The notes under the pieces were generated by a model. The model did no database searches and was not told where the DNA came from. It was given only the letters and a program-made list of their open reading frames with translations. 64,000 nt of DNA from AP-15 sp963796155 (GTDB lineage: Bacteria > Pseudomonadota > Alphaproteobacteria > ATCC43930 > CGMCC-115725), in contig CAWCKT010000049.1 of assembly GCA_963796155.1 (NCBI GenBank), forward strand, positions 20,980-84,979, written 5' to 3'. Numbering within the stretch: the stretch's first letter is position 1; every line of letters begins with the position of its first letter. The translations under genes were made by a program, and so were the position numbers. Below, in pieces: positions 8,612 to 16,233 of this stretch.

Positions 8612-8848
8612 GCAAGGACGGAAATGCGTCCCGGACGCAATGTCGACCGCAGCGGGACAGACCGGGGGTAGGGCCTTCCGCCTCTCCGGCAAATCGGTCG
8701 GTCGTCTTTCCTCGTGGCGAAGATTAACGCGAGCGTCAGCAGCGAACCGATCACCGCGAAATTCTAAAACATCTGCATTAACGAATGGCCAGGCGAGGCA
8801 TTACACCAGCCCGGCCCCACCTGGGTCGCGATTTGCGTAAGACATGAC

Positions 8849-9115
8849 TGTAACGCACCGGGAAAATCGCCGTCTCGGCTGTGCCCGCTTTAACACCTTC
8901 GGGCGAACATTCGACGCCCAGCTTGAGCAGTTGCATGGTGCCGGTTGCGCCAGAATTTTACCGCGAGGTGACGGGCGCGCACGGCGATCGGCGCGAACCT
9001 CCCAAAATGCTCGCCGCCCTCGATCCCGGCGACGTGGTGAAGATGACCCAATCGTGGGCCTCGCGCGCAGTACCTTCGATCTCTTTCGTGGCTGGACGCC
9101 TGGTCTTCTCTCAAG
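8849..9115 (+). pseudogene. Serine recombinase (resolvase/invertase) N-terminal relic
   Basis: Fragments in three frames line up with the catalytic domain of small serine recombinases: FGRTFDAQLEQLHGAGCARI corresponds to the Q-T-x-D-x-Q-L-x-x-L-x-x-A-G-C segment, followed in another frame by YREVTGAHGDRREPPKML, LDPGDVVKMTQ and then LARSTFDLFR. The N-terminal catalytic Ser region and the DNA-binding C-terminus are gone. At least two frameshifts. It indicates that a resolvase-bearing mobile element was once here. Confidence 0.65.
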
Positions 9116-9142
9116 ATGAGGAAACAGGGCGATCGCCGAGTT

Positions 9143-9370
9143 TCACCGGGCCGGATTTTTGACCGCCGCTTCAGCACTTGGCGAATGAAGCGCTGATAGG
9201 GTACTCCCGGCTTGAGTGCTGACGCCTTCACTGCTTCGAGCAGCGGCTTCGGTTAGCGCATATTTATACGCTCAGTCTTAAGCTGGAATTCGCAGACAAC
9301 CGTCCCGAGATCGGAAAAATCGTAGTCGGTCGGATCGGCACCGGCGACAAACGCCTCGGCTTGGGGCGCC
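9143..9370 (-). pseudogene. Decayed second BrnA antitoxin gene
   Basis: Reading the minus strand gives an acidic AEAFVAGADPTDYDFSDL segment, then CEFQLKTERINMR, an in-frame TAA where Leu is expected, PKPLLEAVKASALKPG and VPYQRFIRQVL. One base is missing before the terminal EAAVKNPAR and stop at 9143-9145. It is clearly homologous to brnA at 6101-6367 but carries a nonsense codon and a frameshift. No matching brnT is visible upstream. Dead copy. Confidence 0.75.
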
Positions 9371-9394
9371 GCTCATTCCCCTTGCGGTCGCTCC

Positions 9395-10555
9395 TCATCC
9401 CTCATCCAACCGCGCCCGCAACCATTTCGCGACCGGGGTCCACAGCACGTCCGGTGAGCGTAGGGCCGCCATCATTCCGACATGGCCAAGCGGCGGCCGC
9501 AGCACCGTTGCCCCGCCGAGCGCTGCCGCGAGCGGTTCGGCGGAGCTCGGCGGGACAATTCGATCGCGGCCGGGCACGACCACGAGGGCGGGTCGACGCA
9601 GAGACTGTGGAAGCACCGGCTGGCCGGCGACCCGCCACACACCGCGTCCAGGGTCATTGTCGGTGTACCAGGAACACCCGCAGTTGCGCGCTACCCCGAG
9701 CGCCAAAGGTACCCCGTCGTTGACCCAATCCTCGAGGGCGACGAACCGGCGCGCCTCGTCGCCCTCCGGGTCGAGCGCTGCAAAGCGGATAAATTTCCGT
9801 TCTGCGGCAAAGGGGTCGAGGATCAGGAACAGGGTTTGGATCAGCTCGACCGGCACATTCCCGATAGCACCGCAGAGGCCAGCCAGATGATCGGCGGCAA
9901 GACCGAGGAGCCGGGCCTGCCCGCTGCGCTCGGCATGAAAATCCCAAGGGGTTGCGAGCAGCGCGAGACAGGCGACTTGAGCTTGCCGACGCAGCGCCAG
10001 TGCGAGGGCGAGCAGCCCGCCCATGCAATAACCGACGATCCCGATCGGCGCGCCGGCGGCTTGCGCTGCTGCCGCGAACGCGGCTTCGAGTTGTCCGGCG
10101 ATATAATCGTCCAAATCGAAACGGCGCTCTTGGCCGCCGGGAGCGCCCCAATCGATAACCAGCGGCCGCAGACCATAGCTGGCCAGATGCCGCAGAAAGC
10201 TGCGCTCGGGTAGGAGATCGACGACATAATAACGGTTGATCAACGAGGGTATGACCAGAACCGTCGGGCCGGCGCCGTTGCACCCATAATCGAGCAGCCG
10301 CGTTGTGCCCTCGCGCCAGATTACCGGCCACACCCGGCTGCAGCGGCGGAAGGAATGGTTGCGATAGGCCTCGAGCCCGGCGAGGTAGGCCTCGGCGCGC
10401 CGCGCGATCTCGACGTCGAGCGCGCGCTCTATCGGCTCAGACCCGTGAGCGGCGATTTCCGCTAAGAGCGCGCGGAGCCGCGTGCTCGCGACGTTCGAGA
10501 ACGGCGAGGCGGTCTTCAACAAGGGCAAGGCGGCGCGCGAGCTCAGCCACGACAT
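9395..10555 (-). CDS. PHA synthase-like (PhaC-type) alpha/beta hydrolase
   Basis: About 386 residues from the preferred ATG (MSWLSSRAALPLLKT); the frame stays open to 10642. The fold has VLVIPSLINRYYVVDLLPE, DWGAPGGQERRFDLDDYI and the nucleophile elbow GYCMGG, the Cys-containing lipase box of PHA synthases, followed by the acid in VPGRDRIVPP and the His in LGHVGMMA. These form the Cys-Asp-His triad that polymerises hydroxyacyl-CoA. It is shorter than class I PhaC, closer to class III PhaC length. The 5' end overlaps the upstream PhaE-like gene by about 120 bp in another frame. The phaR regulator is divergently transcribed 135 bp beyond that gene. Granule-associated cytoplasmic enzyme by inference. 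Confidence 0.8.
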   Translation of the reverse strand: MSWLSSRAALPLLKTASPFSNVASTRLRALLAEIAAHGSEPIERALDVEIARRAEAYLAGLEAYRNHSFRRCSRVWPVIWREGTTRLLDYGCNGAGPTVLVIPSLINRYYVVDLLPERSFLRHLASYGLRPLVIDWGAPGGQERRFDLDDYIAGQLEAAFAAAAQAAGAPIGIVGYCMGGLLALALALRRQAQVACLALLATPWDFHAERSGQARLLGLAADHLAGLCGAIGNVPVELIQTLFLILDPFAAERKFIRFAALDPEGDEARRFVALEDWVNDGVPLALGVARNCGCSWYTDNDPGRGVWRVAGQPVLPQSLRRPALVVVPGRDRIVPPSSAEPLAAALGGATVLRPPLGHVGMMAALRSPDVLWTPVAKWLRARLDEG

Positions 10556-10787
10556 CGTCGCGCTCGCCAGCTGCGCCGGCAGCGGACGCGGTGCCAACCG
10601 ACGATCGAGGCCGCCGGGCTTGCTTGACCTCGGCAGCGTCACGAGCCCGGGAATTTGCCGCGAGCGCCGAGCAGACGGCGATCCAGCGCTGCGCGAACTC
10701 GGGCTCGCTGAGATTGCCCAGGAGAGCGGCCAAGTAATCCTGCCACAAGTCCAGGTAGCGGCGGGCGAGATCCTGAGCGTCGGTCAT
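10437..10787 (-). CDS. PhaE/phasin-like small protein
   Basis: 116-residue protein starting MTDAQDLARRYLDLWQDYL. It has an amphipathic helical N-terminus (LWQDYLAALLGN), an Ala/Arg-rich linker and a heptad-type C-terminal helix (VVAELARRLALVEDRLAVLE). This resembles a minimal PHA synthase subunit PhaE or phasin, which helps recruit or activate PhaC; the assignment rests on layout and its position directly upstream of the PhaC-like gene. The ATG at 10787 is chosen because the longer frame has no family similarity. It overlaps the PhaC-like frame. An alternative is that the 3' half is non-coding and the true end is affected by an indel. Confidence 0.55.
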   Translation of the reverse strand: MTDAQDLARRYLDLWQDYLAALLGNLSEPEFAQRWIAVCSALAANSRARDAAEVKQARRPRSSVGTASAAGAAGERDDVVAELARRLALVEDRLAVLERREHAAPRALSGNRRSRV

Positions 10788-10921
10788 TGCAAACAATATA
10801 CGCCGGGGCGCCATCCGCGAAAGCGCCCGGTGTGCCGACGACGCTTCTTTGATGCGGTGATCTCGCCGAATCAATGTATTGTGCGCTAAGGGGACCTTCT
10901 CCGAAGCGAGACACCGCGCGC

Positions 10922-11530
10922 ATGAGCACCCCGAGCAGCGATAAGCCGAGCGACGGCAGACCGGTTGTCGTCAAGAAGTACGCCAACCGCCGACTCTACA
11001 ACACGGCGACGAGCAGCTACGTAACCCTCGACGATCTCGCAAGAATGATCAAGGACGGCGGCGATTTCATCGCGTATGACGCGAAAACCGGAGAGGACAT
11101 CACCCGTTCGGTGCTGACCCAGATCATTGTCGAGCAGGAGCAGAAGGGCCAGAACCTTCTGCCGATCAGTTTCTTGCGACAGCTGATCAGCCTCTATGGC
11201 GACAGCATGCAGTTTCTCGTGCCCGGCTATCTCGAGCAGGCGATGCTCGCTTTTGCGCGCAATCAAGAACAGATGCGTCGGAACCTGCAGGCCACGTTCG
11301 GCATCTTTCCATTCGGCCAATTCGAGGAGATGGGAAAGCAGAATATGGCGCTGTTCGAGCGCGCCTTGCGGATGCTGGCGCCGTACGGCCGGGAGGAAGA
11401 GCCCCCTGCGCCTGATACGGCATCCCCGCGGGCACGCGACGATGATCCGCGGCTAAAGCGGCTCGAGGCGCAGATCGATGCCCTCACGCAGCAACTGAAG
11501 GCCTTGGGACGCGATCGCCGGGAGCCTTAG
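10922..11530 (+). CDS. phaR: Polyhydroxyalkanoate synthesis repressor PhaR
   Basis: 202-residue DNA-binding regulator. The N-terminal PHB/PHA-accumulation domain is unmistakable: VVVKKYANRRLYNTATSSYV (about 15-34), then LDDLARMIKDG, FIAYDAKTGEDITRSVLTQI and the second conserved block LLPISFLRQLISLYGDSMQ (about 80-98). A helical, partly coiled tail follows (LKRLEAQIDALTQQLKAL). PhaR binds PHA granules and the promoters of phasin and its own gene, derepressing when polymer accumulates. Divergent from the PhaE/PhaC-like genes, so the 135-bp gap (10788-10921) probably holds the shared control region. Confidence 0.93.
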   Translation: MSTPSSDKPSDGRPVVVKKYANRRLYNTATSSYVTLDDLARMIKDGGDFIAYDAKTGEDITRSVLTQIIVEQEQKGQNLLPISFLRQLISLYGDSMQFLVPGYLEQAMLAFARNQEQMRRNLQATFGIFPFGQFEEMGKQNMALFERALRMLAPYGREEEPPAPDTASPRARDDDPRLKRLEAQIDALTQQLKALGRDRREP

Positions 11531-11608
11531 GTTTTAGCAATCGGAGGCGGGGCGAGTTCCATCGGCCGTTGCAGCCCGGAGGGGGCCCTGTTGCCGCTCT
11601 TCGGGGCG

Positions 11609-12403
11609 TCATACACCCTTTGGACCGGCCGTCCCGAGCGAGGCGCGCCCGATCGTCGGCCGCCCGAAATGGTAACCCTGTAGAAAGCCGATGCCCTCGG
11701 CTCGCAACAGCGCCGCGTCCTCGGCGTTTTCGACGCATTCGGCCACGGTGGTCAAACCGAAGCCCTTGGTGAGACCGAGCAGATGGCGGAGAAAAACCCG
11801 GCTTTGCGACCGGCTGGTCAGATTTCGCACCACCGAGCCGTCGATCTTGACGATGTCGACCGGCAGCATCTGAAGATGCCGCAGCGTCGTATGGCCTGCG
11901 CCAAAATCGTCGAGCGCGACGCGGCAACCCGCCTGCCGCAGCGTGTCGACAAAGCGCGCCGATTCGGCGATGTCACAAAGTGCCGCGGTTTCGGTTATTT
12001 CGACGACCAGGCGGCGGGCGATCTCGGAGCGGTGACGCAACAGCGACAGCAACAACCGCAGCCACTGTCGATCGCAAGCCGTCAACCCGGAAATGTTGAG
12101 ACCGAGCCTGATCTCGGGATCGCCGGCCAGTTCCTCGACCGTTTTTTCGAGAACATAGCGGTCGATCAGGCCGATCAAGCCCTCCTCCTCGACGATCGTG
12201 ATGAACTCGGCACCGGCGACGATGCCTCCCGCCTCGTCGCGCATCCGCAGCAGGCATTCGAAATAATCGACCCTTCCGGTTGCCGCGCACACCACAGGCT
12301 GGAAAGCAAAGAGCAGACGATCCTGGCGGAGCGCGGCCTTGACCGCGGCTCCGACGGCCGAGCCACGCTGCTTCTTCGGTGATTGGTGCTGAATGGGGTC
12401 CAC
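11609..12403 (-). CDS. EAL-domain cyclic-di-GMP phosphodiesterase
   Basis: Stand-alone EAL domain of 264 residues hydrolysing c-di-GMP to pGpG. Catalytic landmarks are present in order: FAFQPVV, the EAL-equivalent ECLLR (about residue 49), NIS, EITET, DDFGAGHTTLRHL with both metal-binding Asp, KIDGSVV, AECVE, and QGYHFGRP at the C-terminus. ECLLR keeps the metal-binding Glu and the Arg. No GGDEF, PAS or membrane segment precedes it, so it is a soluble enzyme, possibly lacking a sensor domain. The 260 bp upstream contain no recognised gene. Likely active. Confidence 0.88.
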   Translation of the reverse strand: MDPIQHQSPKKQRGSAVGAAVKAALRQDRLLFAFQPVVCAATGRVDYFECLLRMRDEAGGIVAGAEFITIVEEEGLIGLIDRYVLEKTVEELAGDPEIRLGLNISGLTACDRQWLRLLLSLLRHRSEIARRLVVEITETAALCDIAESARFVDTLRQAGCRVALDDFGAGHTTLRHLQMLPVDIVKIDGSVVRNLTSRSQSRVFLRHLLGLTKGFGLTTVAECVENAEDAALLRAEGIGFLQGYHFGRPTIGRASLGTAGPKGV

Positions 12404-12664
12404 GTATCGGTCGCACCCGGTTTGCTTATCTCCCTGTCGCCCGTGAATGACACCGGCGCGGGAAGTCGGTGCCGACGCAAATCGCCGTCTGTCGCAGCCG
12501 GTTGTCGAGATTGCCGCCGAGATCCTCCGAGACCTTGGTCTCGACCACTCGAAACAACCCCGCTCGGCCCTTCAGGCGTGCGAAGGCGCGCCGGGTCGCA
12601 GGCTAGACGTCAATCGGTTCAAGATGTCTTAAGGCGAGGCCGCACGAGCCGGCCGCGGCGGCGA

Positions 12665-13465
12665 TCAAGCCGGTGTGTGTGATATCAGGAAGGGCAGGAC
12701 GGCGTTGTTGAATTCTCGTGCGCGAACTTGGTTAAAGTAATGCCCGCCGCGTGGGAAGATCTTTATCTCGGCGCCCGGTATCAGCCGAGCGAGTTCTTCG
12801 GAAAAATAGGTCGGGGTGACGATATCGTCCTCGGCGCCGATCACCAGGGTGGGGGCTTTGATGCGCCCCAATTCGCTCGTTCGATCGAACGCGAGCATGG
12901 CATCGATGCGAGCCGCGACGATCTCGACCGGAGCAAAAGCCGCAAGATTTTGAGCCTCGGTCTGACGTAGCCGTTCGTTGTTGCGGGTGATCCACCAGCT
13001 CGGGTACAAAAACAGCGTGGACGCCTGCACATAGACGCTCGCACCGAGGCGCTGGAGCACCTCCTTGCGCAAGCCGAACAGCCGACGAAAATAGGCATCC
13101 GTCTTTGTCCATGTGGCGGAAAGCACGACGCTGGCGAGCCTGTTTGGGTGTTCGATCGCGATCGTCTGGGCGATCGCTCCGCCGGTCGAGTGTCCGACGA
13201 CATGACCACGCTTGATGCCCAACGCGTCCATCAGCCCGACGACATCGGCCGCCATCCGCTCGACGGTATAACCGATCCGGCTTGGGTCGCTCTCTCCGAA
13301 GCCACGATGGTCAAAGGTGACCACCTCGAACCGCTTGGCAAAGGCCGCGACCTGGTCCTGCCAAAAGGAGGCGAAGCCGCCGAGCCCGGAGACGAACAGG
13401 ACGGGGAAGCCCATGCCATGCCGCTCGTAATAGAGCGAGCAGTCACCGATCGAGATTCGGGGCAT
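12665..13465 (-). CDS. Alpha/beta-fold hydrolase
   Basis: 266 residues. HGMGFPVLFVSGLGGFASFW provides the oxyanion-hole loop, FDHRGFGESDPS is the typical second motif, GHSTGGA (about 93-99) the nucleophile elbow with catalytic Ser, GAEDDIVTP the acid and GGHYFNQVR the His. The arrangement is that of RutD/BioH/3-oxoadipate enol-lactonase-like hydrolases. No lid signature or neighbour identifies the substrate. It is a single-gene unit followed by a divergent XRE regulator about 290 bp away. The gap 13466-13757 contains no gene. Confidence 0.8.
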   Translation of the reverse strand: MPRISIGDCSLYYERHGMGFPVLFVSGLGGFASFWQDQVAAFAKRFEVVTFDHRGFGESDPSRIGYTVERMAADVVGLMDALGIKRGHVVGHSTGGAIAQTIAIEHPNRLASVVLSATWTKTDAYFRRLFGLRKEVLQRLGASVYVQASTLFLYPSWWITRNNERLRQTEAQNLAAFAPVEIVAARIDAMLAFDRTSELGRIKAPTLVIGAEDDIVTPTYFSEELARLIPGAEIKIFPRGGHYFNQVRAREFNNAVLPFLISHTPA

Positions 13466-13757
13466 CGATGTATGGTTCAGAGCGGGTGGCGGTCGGTATC
13501 ATCAGCATGGGTGCGCTGTCAACGCGTGCGCCATGCTTAGTACGCAGGTGTGGACAGCATAGCTCATCCCGACCGCTGCGATCCTGCCTAAGTTTTGACA
13601 CATGGCGACCGTTCAATCCGTGGACACCAGCCGGTTGAACAGAGCGGCCAAAGCTAACGAGAACCGGTTTGCCGAAGCGGCGAGGCCCCACGCAAGGTTT
13701 AGGTTCGGGAGAGCGGCGCGCGAGTGGAGCAGGATGAGCAAGCAGGAGTAGATCGTC

Positions 13758-14198
13758 ATGGTAAGTCAGCCCGATGGACTTCGAGCGAGCAGCAGTTCTG
13801 AGACAGACGCATCTTCGCGTCTTGCTACGTCGGCGCGTCGATCGACAAGCCGGACCCAAGATATCGATCGACATGTCGGGGCGCGCATTCGCGAACGGCA
13901 AATCATGCTCGGTCTGACCCAGCAGCAGCTCGCCGATCTGATCGGTGTCACCTATCAACAAGCCCACAAATACGAGCGCGGCATCAATCGCGTCTCGGCC
14001 GGCCGTTTGTTTGAGGTCGGCCAGGTGCTCAGCGTTCCCGTCAATTACTTTTTCGATGGGCTTGAACAGGAGAGTGAGCGCGGCATCAGTCCCCGCGAAC
14101 GGATGTGCCTCGAGCTCGCCCGCAACTTTGCCCAGATCCCGAATGAAAGGCATCAGGAGGCATTGAGTCAACTTGCGCGGGCACTCGCGTCCGATTGA
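13758..14198 (+). CDS. XRE-family HTH transcriptional regulator
   Basis: 146 residues. A Ser/Arg-rich N-terminal extension of about 38 residues precedes HVGARIRERQIMLGLTQQQLADLIGVTYQQAHKYERG (helix-turn-helix, about 39-75), then INRVSAGRLFEVGQVLSVPVNYFFDGL. This compact XRE type is widespread in Alphaproteobacteria. It binds DNA as a dimer; the target is unknown. Start ATG at 13758 is the first in the frame, though the extension could mean an internal start. Convergent with the asparagine synthase gene, 82 bp apart. Confidence 0.85.
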   Translation: MVSQPDGLRASSSSETDASSRLATSARRSTSRTQDIDRHVGARIRERQIMLGLTQQQLADLIGVTYQQAHKYERGINRVSAGRLFEVGQVLSVPVNYFFDGLEQESERGISPRERMCLELARNFAQIPNERHQEALSQLARALASD

Positions 14199-14280
14199 TA
14201 ACCTCTCGTCCCGGCGATCTCGACGACGACGCGGAGCGCGCAGCACCCGACCATCGCTACTCTTGGGATACGGCGCGCGG

Positions 14281-16221
14281 CTAGGCCGCCGGACGCAGAA
14301 TTGCGGTTTCAGCCGTTGTGTCGATCCACATTCGAAACCACAGTTCGAGCATCAACAGCGCCCAGAGCCGGGTGTGATGATCATGGGCAAGGCTGCAATG
14401 TTCATCGAGCAGGAGACGGACATAATCCGGGCGGAACAGACCACGCTCCCGCGCATGCTGCGAGAGCAGCGTATCATAAGCGAGTTCCTTGAGCTCGTTG
14501 CGAAACCAGTGGTCGATCGGACAGCCGAACCCCATTTTCGGCCGGTAGAGCAGATCGGCCGGCAGATAAGGCTCCATCGCGGATTTCAAGAGCGCCTTCG
14601 TCAGGCCGCGTTCCATTTTGACGCGCTCCGGTAGGTCCACTGCCCACTCCATCAAGACATGATCGAGCAGTGGGGAGCGGGATTCGAGCCCGTGAGCCAT
14701 GCTGGCGACATCCACCTTCACCATCAGATCATCCGGGAGATAGGTGTGGATGTCGGCCCAGTTGGCGCCGGCAACAAGGCCGTCTGCCTCTTCAAAATAG
14801 GGCTCAAGGAAATCGAGCGCAGAGCGTTCGAGCTGCACCCGCATCGCCTCGCTATATCCCTCCTGTTTGTCGCGATCGGTAAACGAGACTAGCGTGAACC
14901 CATAGCGTCGCCCGGGCTGCTCCTCGCGGGCCTGCAATACCTCGCGAATTCGGGGAATCTTGAACCGGCGTTGCGCCGCACTCGGCGCCACAGCAAGCAA
15001 CTGCTCGAGCCCCACCACACTCCAACGCGGCATCCGGTCGAGCCGGGAAACGAGGCGCATCGCTTTGTAGCGGTTGTAGCCGAGGAAACACTCGTCCCCG
15101 CCATCGCCGTTCAGCGCCACCTTGACCTTACGACGTGCCATCTCCGAGACGTAGTAGGTCGGAATTGCCGACGGATCGGCGAACGGCTCGCCATAGTGCC
15201 AGACGAGACGCGGCAGCACCGCGACGGCATCGGGTTCAACGACAAGCTCTTGATGATCGGTCGCATAACGTTCGGCCACCATGCGGGCATAGCGGGTCTC
15301 GTCGTATTGCCTGGCCGAAAACCCGATCGAGAACGTCTTGACCGTGCCGCCGCCGACCCGCGCCATCATCGCGACGACGGCAGAGGAATCGACCCCGCCG
15401 GACAAAAAGGCGCCGAGCGGCACGTCCGACACCAGACGAAGGCGTACCGCATCTTCGAGATGCTCGACGAGTTCGCGCCGCAGATCGGCCATGCGTCGGC
15501 GCCGCCGTTTGGCGCGCGGCTCGGGCAAGCGCCAATAGCGGACGAGCTCCGGCTCGGCGAGGCCGCCGTCTGGACGCGCCTCGACGATCATGTAGTGAGC
15601 CGCTGGAAGTTTCAGGACTCCGGCAAAGGCGGTGTGCGGCGCGGGCACGTAGCCCAAGGTCAGGTAACGGTCGATCGCCGACAGATCGGCAACCCGCGCC
15701 ATGCCCGGCCAAGTCAGCAACGCCTTGATTTCAGAGCCGAAGAGAAGAGCTGCAGCGGTCAGACTGTAGTAAAGCGGTTTCTTGCCGACCCGATCGCGGG
15801 CGAGGATCAGGCGCTGCGATCGCCGGTCCCAAATCGCCAGCGCAAACATGCCCCGCAGCCGCGAGAAGATCTTCGGCCCCCAGGCGTGCCAGCCATTGAC
15901 GATGACTTCGGTGTCGCTGCGGCTTCGGAAGCGATAGCCGAGCGAGCCAAGCTCCTGACGGATCTCAGCAAAGTTATAAATTTCACCATTATAGGTGATC
16001 CAGACGGTCTCGTCGGCGCTCGGCATCGGCTGGTGCCCAGCCGGGGACAGGTCGATGATCGACAGACGGGCATGGGCAAGACCGGCCCGGCCATCGGTCC
16101 AAACACCTTCATCATCCGGCCCGCGATGGTGCAAGGTCGCAACCATCGCCCGGAGCCGAGCCTCGGCCGCGCCGCGCGGCAATATCGCGTTGGCCAGGAG
16201 GAAACCGCTTATGCCGCACAT
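14281..16221 (-). CDS. asnB: Asparagine synthase (glutamine-hydrolysing)
   Basis: 646 residues. Starts MCGISGF with Cys2 the glutaminase nucleophile; the GATase-II domain continues through HHRGPDDEGVW, ARLSIIDLSPAGHQPM and NGEIYNF. The synthetase domain has the PP-loop LSGGVDSSAVV (about 270) that adenylates aspartate. The C-terminal part includes LNGDGGDECFLGYNRY. The family makes Asn from Asp and Gln, but paralogues next to glycosyltransferases often amidate surface polysaccharides. Here it lies 12 bp downstream of a 774-residue glycosyltransferase-like hybrid on the same strand, so an envelope-glycan role is plausible. Length is typical for exopolysaccharide-locus AsnB. Confidence 0.9.
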   Translation of the reverse strand: MCGISGFLLANAILPRGAAEARLRAMVATLHHRGPDDEGVWTDGRAGLAHARLSIIDLSPAGHQPMPSADETVWITYNGEIYNFAEIRQELGSLGYRFRSRSDTEVIVNGWHAWGPKIFSRLRGMFALAIWDRRSQRLILARDRVGKKPLYYSLTAAALLFGSEIKALLTWPGMARVADLSAIDRYLTLGYVPAPHTAFAGVLKLPAAHYMIVEARPDGGLAEPELVRYWRLPEPRAKRRRRRMADLRRELVEHLEDAVRLRLVSDVPLGAFLSGGVDSSAVVAMMARVGGGTVKTFSIGFSARQYDETRYARMVAERYATDHQELVVEPDAVAVLPRLVWHYGEPFADPSAIPTYYVSEMARRKVKVALNGDGGDECFLGYNRYKAMRLVSRLDRMPRWSVVGLEQLLAVAPSAAQRRFKIPRIREVLQAREEQPGRRYGFTLVSFTDRDKQEGYSEAMRVQLERSALDFLEPYFEEADGLVAGANWADIHTYLPDDLMVKVDVASMAHGLESRSPLLDHVLMEWAVDLPERVKMERGLTKALLKSAMEPYLPADLLYRPKMGFGCPIDHWFRNELKELAYDTLLSQHARERGLFRPDYVRLLLDEHCSLAHDHHTRLWALLMLELWFRMWIDTTAETAILRPAA

Positions 16222-16233
16222 GCGCCGTCGTTC

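Noticed and set aside
12404..12664. Possible GGDEF or partner gene upstream of the EAL protein
   Set aside because: The minus strand gives a short open segment (for example EDLGGNLDNRLRQTAICVG) but no start codon, no known domain and no GGDEF motif.
14680..14705. tRNA-like T-arm sequence GGGATTCGAGCCCG
   Set aside because: Falls inside the coding sequence of asnB with no acceptor, D or anticodon arms.
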